Source: Plantago major (taxonomy: Eukaryota > Streptophyta > Magnoliopsida > Lamiales > Plantaginaceae). Taken from it: a stretch of 64,000 bases of DNA. The stretch spans positions 62,919,035-62,983,034 of the forward strand of contig CM048844.1 in assembly GCA_026545765.1 (NCBI GenBank), in the 5' to 3' direction. Shown in pieces: positions 10,995-20,147 of this stretch. Below the pieces are notes generated by a model that worked only from the letters and a program-made list of their open reading frames with translations, was not told the DNA's origin and did not search any database. Made by a program: the position numbers and the translations under genes. Numbering within the stretch: position 1 is the stretch's first letter; each line of letters opens with the position of its first letter.

Positions 10995-11850
10995 AATCGT
11001 TATGGTTTTTAGCTTTTGTTGCATGTTTCTGCTATGTTATAGTTTTAAGAGACATTGTTATAGTTTTAAGATGCATTGTTAGAGTTTTACGCATCAATGT
11101 TATTGTATTTAGCTTGTGTTGCATGTTTCTACTTGTTATAGTTTTAAGAGACATTGTTATAGTTTTAAACATCAATATTACTGTGTTTAGCTTGTGTTGC
11201 ATGTTTCTGCTTGTTATAGTTTTAAGAGGCATTGTTATAGTTGTAAGTGGCACTGTTATGATTTTAAACATCAATGTTACTATTTTTAGTTTGTGTTGCA
11301 TGTTTCCGCTTTTTTATAATTTTAAGAGGCACTGTCATAGTTTTAAACATCAATATTACTATTTTTAGCTTGTGTTGCATGTTTCTGGTTTGTTATAATT
11401 CTAAGAGGCATTGTTATAGTTTAAAGAGACATTGTTATAGTTTTAACAATTAGTGTTGTGGATTTAAGCATCAATGTTACTGTTTTTAGCTTGTGTTGCA
11501 TCTTCATGCTTTGTTATATTTTTAAGAGGCATTGCTATAGTTTTAAGACTCACTGTTATTGCTTTAAGCATCATTGTTACTGTCTTTAGTTTGTGTTGCA
11601 TGTTCCTGCTTTGATATAGTTTTAAGAGACGTTGTTATAGTTTTAAGAGTCACTGTTATTTTTTTTTTTTTTTGAGACACAAGCATTTCATTCACTGGAA
11701 GCAAATGGTAGTCATTGTTATGGTTTTAAGCATCAATGTTACTGTTTTTAGCTTGTGTTGCATGTTCCTGCTTTGTTGTTGTTCTAAGCAAGAATGTGAT
11801 AGTTTTATTGAGTGTTGTTATGTTTTTAACCCAGTTAGTGAATGTTTTAA
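10995..11850 (+). repeat. Degenerate tandem array of GTTATAGTTTTAAG motifs
   Basis: About eight irregular higher-order units, each with TTTTTAGCTTGTGTTGCATGT and then several GTTATAGTTTTAAGAGNCATT motifs and CATCAATGTTACTG. The TGTGTTGCATG landmark recurs every 80-160 bp. Short open frames on both strands are by-products of the repeats. It may be one arm of a larger foldback element, see 12165-12425. Confidence 0.75.
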
Positions 11851-12164
11851 GCAGGTGTTGATGCTGACTTCGAGTTTGATGATATGTCTCTCAAGGTGTC
11901 GCTGCAGTATTGAAGCAACAAGCACTCAATTGAAAAATACCGTATCCCAAGCAACAAACCAGTCTCAACTTCTTTTGAATCCAGTCCATGCCAATACAAA
12001 AGGCAGGAAGCTGAAGTCCACCAACATGTTTAATTGGAAAAAAAAAAAATCAATTTCGACATTGTAACGACCATTCAAGTAGCTTATTATAAGCTTGTTC
12101 ATTGATGTTTTAATGGCATCCCTGAAATTTTTAGACTTGTTTAATGATATTTGTAAATGATTTT

Positions 12165-12425
12165 AGATTGTCATTTACAACTATAACAAACCATCTTAAA
12201 ACTATCATGTAGCTCCTTAAAACCATCACACCATTTCATAAAAAAATTAACAAAAGAGGTTAAAACTATAATTGAAACATACATTAATACCGACGCATAA
12301 AAACCATCACATCATCTCTTAAAACATTAACAAAATACGTTAGAACTATAACTGAAACTTTCAATGCTAACAACTTAAAACCAAAACATAATCAATTAAA
12401 AGCATAACAAAAAATGTGTGTTTCA
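12165..12425 (-). repeat. Inverted counterpart of the GTTATAGTTTTAAG array
   Basis: CTTAAAACTAT and ACTATAAC motifs here are the reverse complement of the units at 10995-11850. The 300 bp between the two arrays show no coding sequence. The pair suggests a foldback-type element spanning roughly 10500-12500, but no clear terminal sequences or target duplication were found. Confidence 0.5.
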
Positions 12426-12594
12426 GCGGTTTTTTAAGAAACTCAGCCGGTCAGACCGCTAAAACCCAAATACCGCAAAAAACAACAAAAAAACCTTGAC
12501 TTTCCTATCTTTTAGAAAATCTTACATTTTCCAAGACTTTGGCCAACTTTTATTTTTGTATTCCTTAGAAAACCCCACAAAAATGGGTATATAT

Positions 12595-12940
12595 TTGTTT
12601 TTGAAACGGCGAAAGAATATATTACTAAACATGTGACAATGTTTACATGAGCATAAGGAATGCTCCAAGATTACATCGCTCCGAATGTACAAAAAAACGA
12701 CCAAACATCATAAAATTCATCTCTTCTCTTCACCTTTCCAACTTCACTAACACAAATCCTATACCAATTCATCCACCTATTTGCAAGAAAGCTTCATTAC
12801 CATTTCTTCACCACCCGCTTCACCGAACCGAACCAAAAATGCTTTCCAATGAGACAACAAAATTGTCAATTCCACAAGAGAAATGCCATATATACTTGCC
12901 AAAGACCCTTCCACCCAATGCTCTTTATCAAAGCAAGTGA
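12595..12940 (-). other. Possible 3' end of a LINE
   Basis: Read on the minus strand the sequence ends with TAATATATTCTTTCGCCGTTTCAAAAAC, which looks like the 3' tail of plant non-LTR elements, preceded by a decayed frame. No reverse transcriptase motif is visible, so this is a weak call; an old mRNA-derived fragment is equally possible. Confidence 0.2.
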
Positions 12941-13152
12941 CAAGAAATTTAAGGTGAGGTCATATATTAACCAATCGGATTGAATAATAATCATTTCATC
13001 AAAAAACCCGTATCATATGAATTTGTGTAATAATAATGTTTATTTAATCGGGTGGGGTTGTTGGGCACCTGACTCGATTAATTATGTTTTACACTCTTAT
13101 ATTTTATTTTGATTCAAGTTGGACATGTTGATTTTTCTACATCCGTAACTGA

Positions 13153-13289
13153 TGTGACCATTAAATGTGCGATTTAACACACTTTTAAACCCTCATTTTA
13201 GGTTCAAGATTGAATATTTTCTATCATATTATGGCCAATTACCAGTTTCTTACATATTTCTTAGGTGATGATCGTCTTTGAAAGTGCAC
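13153..13289 (+). mobile_element. Gypsy LTR fragment (TGTGACC family)
   Basis: TGTGACCATTAAATGTGCGA matches the starts at 2538 and 26613. After about 137 bp the match stops at ..GTGCAC, exactly where a copia LTR begins, so the copia element inserted into this LTR. Confidence 0.75.
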
Positions 13290-14304
13290 TGTTTATATGG
13301 TGTTACTTCAACAGTGAACTTACCTCTAATTATATCTGTTGTAGGGTATTTTAGTAATATTGCCTTCTTCATTATTCTTTAACCTAGTTCGACAGTGTTG
13401 GTTTCTTGTGTTAACAGGTCTGTAGATTTGGAGAATCTAGAAGAGTCTTGTATAGATTGGAGTATTTAGAGAAAAGATCGAAGATAGGATTCTCTGAAGA
13501 AAATATTTCAACTGGACTCTTGAAAATGAGGATAAGCATGGAAAGAAGATCTGGACTTGATCGATGACAATGCTATATATATACAAGATCAAGAACAGGA
13601 ACAAGTAACGAGACTAGAGTGATCATATACACTTTATTGATATCAAGTTGTGTCGAGTTACTTTGAGTTTGCTAATCTTTGCTGCCGTTGTTGGATATAT
13701 AGATATAGGTTTCTCGATCATCTATGCTAGACTAGATCAATAGCAATATAATAGATGATAATGTTCTATTAGTTTAGCTTTTGGATTGAAGGTTTCGAAT
13801 TGTGAAACCTTTAATATTGTTTTGATAAATTCACTTATCAATATTGTGAATATTTACCTCGGGCTCGGCTGGTATATTATACTTCCTCCGTCCTGAGAAT
13901 AGCTTTCCGTTCACTTTTTTGGTGGAGAAAAATAAGGTATATATTACATTTGGATAGAATAGTACTAGTGGGCCCCTTAAATTGATTTTTAAAGTTGGAA
14001 GTGGGATAAAATAATGTTAGTTGGTTTATGTTTGAGTATATTTAATATTTTAGTTGGGTGAGTGGTTGCCAAAAAAGGAAATGAGAAGGTTTGATTGGGA
14101 CACCCAATATGGCAAAATGGGAAGCTATTTCAGAGATGGAGGAAGTACCAGCTAAGAAAAACATCTCTGTGTCTATTTAGTTTATTTCCGATGTGTTTGT
14201 TTTTTAGTTTGAGTCACTGTTACATCAACAATTATATTATCATTGATATAAACTGTAGTATAAGAACAGTTTTTAGTACAAGTCCAGGCCCTTATACTAT
14301 TTCT
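13290..14304 (+). repeat. 5' LTR of copia element F
   Basis: Starts TGTTTATATGGTGTTAC at the break in the gypsy LTR and ends just before the primer-binding-like sequence at about 14305. A Stowaway MITE (13882-14145) is inserted. The 3' end is degenerate (TTTCTA instead of a clear CA). Confidence 0.55.
13882..14145. mobile_element. Stowaway MITE inside copia LTR F
   Basis: 264 bp between TA (13880-13881) and TA (14146-14147). Termini CTTCCTCCGTCCTGAGAATAG and, inverted, GAAATAGCTTCCC..TCCATCTCT; the outer eight bases CTTCCTCC / GGAGGAAG are perfect. Third well-formed Stowaway member in the window. Confidence 0.75.
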
Positions 14305-14339
14305 ATTGGCATCAAGAGCCAGGCACTTAATTAATAAGT

Positions 14340-15877
14340 GTGTGGATTGATGTACGTTCTTGGAAATCTGTCTTAGAAGGGTACAAGTTTCCGATGCTAA
14401 CACCAGGTGCTGATGATGATGTAGTACTGAAACCTCAAAGTCAATGGTTTGTAGAAGAATGGACTGAATCTTCATATAATGAAAAGGCACTTAATGCTAT
14501 TTTCAGCTATATAGACACTCATATGTGATTGCTAATTCAGAACTGTACCACTGCTAAGAAAGCTTGGGAAATCCTACTAACTCACTGTGAGGGAGATCAA
14601 AGTATTAGGGAAAGCAAATCTAGATTACTTCTAAGTAAGTTTGACAGTATTAGAATTGGTGAAGATGAAACTATCACAACCTATTTCAAAAATCTCAGGA
14701 CAATCTCCAATGAATGCAATTACTTGGTGAACCCATCTCTAACAAACATCTAGTCTATAAGGCTGTAAGAACTTTATCTTCAAAATTTGAAACCAAGCGA
14801 GTTTTGCTTGAGGACACCAAGCATTTGGCTACTATGGACTTCAATGCTCTAATGAACAACCTCAAGCATTATGAAATGTGTCTTGAGGAACAGAAGAGTA
14901 ATAAAAATAAAGCCATCTCCTTGTTTACTACGTCTAAGGGAAATCAAAATCTTGAGGATGATTTGAGTGATGGTGAGGAATTGTCTCTTGCAACTTTTCA
15001 AAAGGATTACAACAATCTTGTCAAAAAGTTTAGTAGAAATAAACCTTTTATTTCTTCTGAGAAACGTGTGTCTAAAGATGCTGATCTTGCTAAAACTAAT
15101 CCAAAAGCTCTTGAGAAAATTCAGTGTTTTGAATGCAAAGGGTGGGGTCACTACAAACATGAATGTGTCAGCACTTTGGAAAGCCGAAAAACTTTATTTT
15201 GTGAGTGTAAGTGATGATGAGATGAGAGTGAAAATGTCAGTGTATCCTCAGGGTCTGGAACTCGACAAGTTATGTCTTTGTAACGCTAACATTAATCTTA
15301 GATGTTTGCATGTTATTTTGTGTCTGATGCAGATTACCCTTTTGAAGAGGAATTCACTCAGGAACAGATGATTGAAGAACTGAAAAAGATGTATGAAGAA
15401 CTTATTGTGAAAATAAAACATATGAAGAGATCTGTGAAACCATTAGAAAGGGAGAATCAGTAGCTGAAGGACACAATCTTGCACTTGGAGATCACTCTTA
15501 CCAAGGAAGAATTTGAAACGGAAAACGTCCTGGCAAAACTGCATAGTGCTGAGTCAATCATTGCCAAATGGAACTTGAGCTCGTACAAACTCAGTGAGGT
15601 AATCGAACAAGGTAATGATGGGATAACTGGTTTGGGATTTCCAAATTCGACTGATGATACAACAGTTGAATTGGATTGTACCAAGGTTAAGACAAAAACA
15701 TTTAGTTTTCTAAAACATGCCCCAACTTTTGTTAAAGAAAATGATTATAAGACCAAAAATTCCAAGAAAACTTTTGTTTGTCAATTTTGCTTTAAAATCG
15801 TTCATAAGAAGCCTTTTTGCTATGTTTACAGAAAATCCTTGGTTAAACGTCCAAATTCAAAGATGAGGAGTATTTAG
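14340..15877 (+). pseudogene. copia element F gag
   Basis: Frames at 14340-14528, 14529-14753, 14714-15214 and 15479-15877 together give a copia gag. Seen in order: a DUF4219/UBN2-like part (LNAIFSYIDTHM, CTTAKKAWEIL, SRLLLSKFDSIRI), a capsid helix region, a CCHC knuckle CFECKGWGHYKHEC (C-X2-C-X4-H-X4-C, about 15125-15166), a coiled acidic stretch, and a second knuckle-like CQFCFKIVHKKPFC near 15780. Stop at 14526 and several frameshifts break it. Confidence 0.75.
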
Positions 15878-16016
15878 AAAATGTTGAGAATACTGACAAA
15901 GTCTGTGTTAAAGACTTAAGTTCTAAGATTACTAATGTTAAATCTACAGTTGTTTCAACATCATCTGAAAAATCCGTCAAGTTGTCAAGAAAGTTTGGAA
16001 ACCTAAACCAGATCTT

Positions 16017-17033
16017 GTGTGTCGTGTTGTTTTGTCTGCTATTAGCTCTGACAATGAAGGACTATGGTACTTCAATAGTGGATGCTCCAGACACATGACT
16101 GATACTAAGAATTATCTAAGAGATGTTCCTCAAACATCTGGCTTGGTAACCTATAGAGGTGATACACAAGGTAAGATACTAGGCAAGGGAGTTCTGAACT
16201 TTGATGGAATTTCAAACTTGAAGAATTTGTTGCTAATTGATGGGTTGATAGCAAATTTGTTGAGTGTGAGTCATATATGTGATGATGACCTACGTTTGTA
16301 CTTTGACAAAAAGTCTTGTATTGTCTTTGATGATAACTATGAGTGTGTCATGTCAGGTACTAGATCTCAAGATAACTGCTATGTGATGAGTTCCAGTTTA
16401 AAATGCAACACTGTTCATTTGAATGAATTTGTAATATGGCATAAGAAATTAGGTCATGTTAATTACAAAAATCTGGAGAAACTTGTTAAACTTGTAGCTG
16501 TGTTATGGATACCTAAGCTAACAAGTCCCGACAAACTTGTTTGTGGGGGTTGCTTAAAGGGGAAACAACTACGTTCATCTCATCAAACTTTAGCAGTTGA
16601 AAGTCAAAAGAGTGGAACTCATGCCTATTTTGAATTGTTACATATGGACTTAATGGGTCCTATTGAAGTGGCTAGTCATGGTGGTGAACTGTACATCTTT
16701 GTTATTGTGGATGATTTTTCCCGTTTCACTTGGGGTATCTTTTCTGAAAGAAAAATCTGAAACATTTGACACCTTCAAAACCTTGTATGTGCGTTTAAAA
16801 AATGTGTACAATACCTGTGTGAAGAGAATTCGATCTGATCATGGAAGAGAGTTTGAAAATCAATTATTTTCACTATTTTGTGAAAAGAAAGGCATCTCTC
16901 ACGAGTTTTCTGCTCCCATAACTCCGCAACAAAACGGAGTCGCTGAACCTAAGAATAGAACACTACAGGAAATGGGTCGTGTTATGCTTAGTTCTATGAA
17001 GTTGTCTAAACGACTTTGGTTAGAGACTATTAA
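16017..17033 (+). pseudogene. copia element F protease and integrase
   Basis: The protease motif reads FNSGCSRHMT instead of the usual DSG, so the catalytic aspartate is replaced by asparagine (about 16074). Then the pre-integrase domain (WHKKLGHVNYKNL, CGGCLKGKQ), and the integrase core with its D, D and E in VDDFSRFTW, IRSDHGREF and [15 protein letters not shown] frameshift lies near 16740 between the first and second core aspartates. The sequence stops at 17033 where a foreign LTR begins. Confidence 0.8.
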
Positions 17034-17337
17034 TGATGAGTCGTTATTTTAACAACTTATTTAGTCTTTTTTATCGTGTTTTGTAAAGTCCATTAGCCTT
17101 TTATTAGTGTTTTTGGTGCGTTTTTACGTTTGGGTGTTTTTTGTGTTTTTGTAATTTTATAGGTGTTTTTATGTAAAATGGCAAGGGATTGGAGGAGCGT
17201 ATGCGAATCAAAGCTCGTTCGAAGCTTCTAGAAGCACTCAAGGCTAATACTGGGCCACTACTCCAAGAGGTGACAAGGAGGTTGAGAAAAGGGAGTCAAA
17301 TGAGGAGAAAGTGGGGAAAACCAACTCTTTCCCGGAG

Positions 17338-17448
17338 AAGCAGCTCACCGCGGTGAGCCATTTTGCAAATGGGCTCACCGCGGTCAACACTGACCAGAAA
17401 GTTTGGAAAAACAGGCGACCGCGTTGAGCATGGCCTTCACCGTGGTGA
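17338..17448. repeat. CG palindrome cluster in LTR G
   Basis: GCTCACCGCGGTGAGC (17342-17357) is a perfect 16-base palindrome; variants GCTCACCGCGGTCAAC, GCGACCGCGTTGAGC and TTCACCGTGGTGAGAC follow within 100 bp. All lie 75-180 bp upstream of the TATA box. Confidence 0.85.
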
Positions 17449-17519
17449 GACCTGTTCATGCAAACCCACGATTTCTGGCAGTTTCTCCCATGATTTTTGA
17501 ATTTGAACTTACTTGGTTC

Positions 17520-17527
17520 TATAAATA
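17520..17527 (+). promoter_or_regulatory. LTR G TATA box
   Basis: TATAAATAGGTC, downstream of the palindrome cluster. Confidence 0.55.
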
Positions 17528-18057
17528 GGTCAATTGTACTTAGTTTTGAACATACCTTCAGACCTTCCTAGTCTATAATTTCTTACTTTCAAGCATTTTA
17601 AACATTCTAGAGATTCAATATCTCATTTAATAGAAGCATTTATTCCTTTCAGCCGATCCCTTGTCATTGAAGAGTCCAGGTAACAATTGTGCAACTACTT
17701 ATTTAGCTTGTACGTGATAAGTTGTTATCTCTAACTTCCGAATCTTGATGCATCGGTTGTGATTTGTGACTATCTATCATCCATTAGGTAATATCTGTAT
17801 AATTGCATGTTGTTTGTGAGCTGCGTATAGTGCATCCTTAACTGGTTCTTATCGTATAAGCAAACTAGTGTAGATTATCCGTACTTATTATTCGTATTTG
17901 GTTATACCCACAGTAGAAAGGATGATGAGCTGCGTATTGTTGAGGGGTTGAGCCTCAAACACTAACTAAACTACTACAAATCTCTAATCTAAGGTCCGCC
18001 TCCAACTTGAAGTCCGACCTGGTGATTTGGTCCGAGCCTGGACACTTGAAAAGACTA

Positions 18058-18060
18058 AGT

Positions 18061-18091
<31 letters not shown>
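18058..18091. repeat. (GT)n followed by G homopolymer
   Basis: About eight GT units and then about 18 G in the Tat LTR. Confidence 0.85.
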
Positions 18092-18268
18092 TAGATAGGT
18101 AACCCGGTTTGCTAGATGTCAAACCGAGAAGAGACTTTACTAAAGAGAGAGAGGAAGGCTCTCAATGTAGTAGTTATGAGGAAGGTTATAATATCAAGAA
18201 TACTTCATTACTTATTACTTGAGGCTCCCTTTTTCTTTACTTACCTTAAGGTCTTGGACCTTGTGTTA

Positions 18269-18276
18269 TATTTATA
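18269..18276 (-). promoter_or_regulatory. Tat LTR TATA box (minus strand)
   Basis: TATAAATATAACACAAGG on the minus strand; supports the minus orientation of the LTR. Confidence 0.5.
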
Positions 18277-19045
18277 GTTATCATGTACTTATGAAGAGGT
18301 TCATAAGATGATGCCAAGTGTATGTTCAGGATTTGGACAACAATGCTCCCTTGGCCCATGGCCCAATGGTATGTGAGGGTCTAATACTATTAGATGGGTC
18401 TGGGAGGGTAGATTGGTCCTTTATCCCCTTAGAGTACTATTTCCACTGATGGGTCCGTGTGAGACCCTTTAGAATGATCCGATCTCTGTTGAGTTGGTCT
18501 GTTCCTAGGTAGCTTAGTGACAGTCCGAGATACTAGCTGCTCAGAAGTATCTTGGAGGTTCCAGTGTATACGTTTGGTCTTATTGTTAAGGTGGCGTCCG
18601 AGTTTATCTGGTCCGGTCCATTTGGCATCCTAGGACTGACAGTGTGTGGTGCTTGGTGAAACCATGTGACCTTTTGTCAGGTTCGGAAGTCATGCACCTA
18701 GCTAGGTCGGACCAGCTGAAAAGGTGTGTTGACTTGAGCGTACTGATTGACCTGGAAGGCTTTCCTTAAGGCGGACTAGCCAAGGTTGGATAAATACTTA
18801 ATTGGCTATTTTAGCCTTGATGCGCTCTAGGACACACTCTATGGCGCCCTTACCGGATTAGACATATATCCGTATCAACATATGTCCCCCTAGTTTCCAA
18901 GTATCTTAGTAGAAGATAGTTGTGGAACTATGAGTAATGGAACATATGTACTTAGGAGCATGTCCAAATCGTTAATTGTGAGGGAGAAAATCCCTTCTTT
19001 TCATGCAAAAAATCCGTATCCGTGTTTCAAGAAATTAATATATCA

Positions 19046-19067
19046 CTCCCCCCCCCCCCCCCCCCCC
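19046..19067 (-). other. Polypurine tract of the Tat element
   Basis: Minus strand: 20 G followed by AG, directly before the LTR start TGATATATT. Serves as plus-strand primer in reverse transcription. The length suggests homopolymer expansion. Confidence 0.5.
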
Positions 19068-19449
19068 GCTTTCATTCTACAGTCCGGGATAGGAAAAATC
19101 GTGGACTGTAGAAGGAAAAGGTATTTGTATCCGAGATATATCGCGATCCGAGTACGGTTTTAGGATTTAAAGAAGTCTCTTATGGAAGAGTGTGTAAGAA
19201 GTAATCCGTTGGGATGGATATGTGAAATGGTTCATCTGGGCTGATGAATAGTGATCCAAGAGGCCCAGTAAGTCGTCCATCCAGCCCATGAGTGACGATC
19301 CCGAGATAGTGGAGAATTTCCAAAATAAATTTATGGGGCGTGATGTAATTTCGCCAAATGTGAACCGATGCAACCGTTAGATTGAAATGATCAACGGCTG
19401 GGGTTGGAATCCAAGTGATGCGACGCTTCATCTTCCCCAACTAACCCTC

Positions 19450-19457
19450 TATAAATA
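19450..19457 (+). promoter_or_regulatory. TATA box of the antisense extra gene
   Basis: CCTCTATAAATAGATCG. Upstream lie GGCCCAGT (about 19261) and AGCCCATG (about 19284), like the TGGGCC/site II elements of plant promoters. The spacing to the 5' exon and intron is normal for a plant gene. Confidence 0.55.
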
Positions 19458-19647
19458 GATCGCCAGATATGTCATTGTCACACATTAGGCGAATTGAATC
19501 TAGAAATTTCCTAAGTAATCCGAGCAAGTAACTAACTTCGGAGCAAGCAAAGTTTTTCAGTGAGTAATCAAAGCGTCCGTGCATATCACTATCGGTGAGC
19601 TAGCAAAGATTTGTCGTCTTTCAATCTTCCTCCAGCTATTTTACCAA

Positions 19648-20146
19648 GTAAGTAAATCTGGTCTTCTCTAAATTTCGAGTATCTTTTCTTCTACCACGGA
19701 TGCATGTATGCTTTGTTACTTTGTTGAATTCCCGTGCTCGTATACTGTATAGATAGGGTGTTTTCTGCCAAGTAATGTTCTGTATGCCGAGTTTTGGTGA
19801 CTCTAGTATTTCATGCGTTCCGTAGTTGGACTATGGTATCAACGTGTAGATATGACTCGTAGATTTGCCTTGTAAATGTGCCATGTATGGTAGAATATAG
19901 CGTCAGTAGGCTTGTTGAACCTTTTGATATTGCGCCTTGTGTGGCAGATAGTAGTGCCAATTGGCACATAGAACTCCCCTGTGACGTGACCTTGCATGCC
20001 AAGGTAGGTGCCAATAGGTAGAGACAATAACCCATAGGAACCCACAATAAAGTAGGCTTTTTCGGATCATGGGACTTAATAAGCGACATAAACGAACTCT
20101 CGGACGACCACCATATCATTTTCTAATCTGTTTTGTTGTGCCCTAG
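19648..20146 (+). other. Predicted intron in the 5' leader of the extra gene
   Basis: CCAA/GTAAGTAAATC at 19648 and GTGCCCTAG at 20146, followed by one base and the ATG. A leader intron directly before the start codon is common in plant genes. Confidence 0.5.
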
Positions 20147-20147
20147 G

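Larger units (their letters stand above)
13290..17033 (+). mobile_element. Decayed Ty1/copia element F (LTR, gag, protease-integrase)
   Basis: Contains a 5' LTR (13290-14304), a degenerate primer binding site TTGGCATCAAGAGCC at about 14305, gag, and pol up to the integrase core. It is cut at 17033 by an Athila-like LTR, so reverse transcriptase, RNase H and the 3' LTR are missing. Gag order (UBN2-type gag, CCHC zinc knuckle) and pol order (protease before integrase) are those of Ty1/copia; it is a different lineage from elements A and B, judged by its gag and LTR. Confidence 0.8.
17034..17937 (+). mobile_element. Athila-like gypsy LTR fragment G
   Basis: Starts TGATGAGTCGTTATTTTAAC at the break in copia integrase. 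TGATGAG is also the LTR start of the Athila-type element at 31121-38399, read on its own strand. It carries CG palindromes (17338-17445) and TATAAATA at 17520-17527 with an S-rich leader behind. It is cut at 17937 by the LTR of the Tat element. No internal sequence is attached. Confidence 0.6.
17938..19045 (-). repeat. 3' LTR of the Tat element
   Basis: Bounded by TGTTGAGG at 17938 and ATATATCA at 19045, that is TG..CA on either strand, and preceded on the minus strand by a polypurine tract. Minus-strand TATAAATA at 18276-18269. The fixed ends are inferred since no partner LTR is in the window. Confidence 0.55.

Noticed and set aside
11032-12067. Open frames on both strands with repeated Cys/Val/Ile or Met/Thr patterns
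   Set aside because: They follow the GTTATAGTTTTAAG repeat array; similar frames on both strands show they are by-products.
12595-12940. Full LINE
   Set aside because: Only a 3'-tail-like sequence is visible; no reverse transcriptase or endonuclease motif, so kept as a weak feature only.
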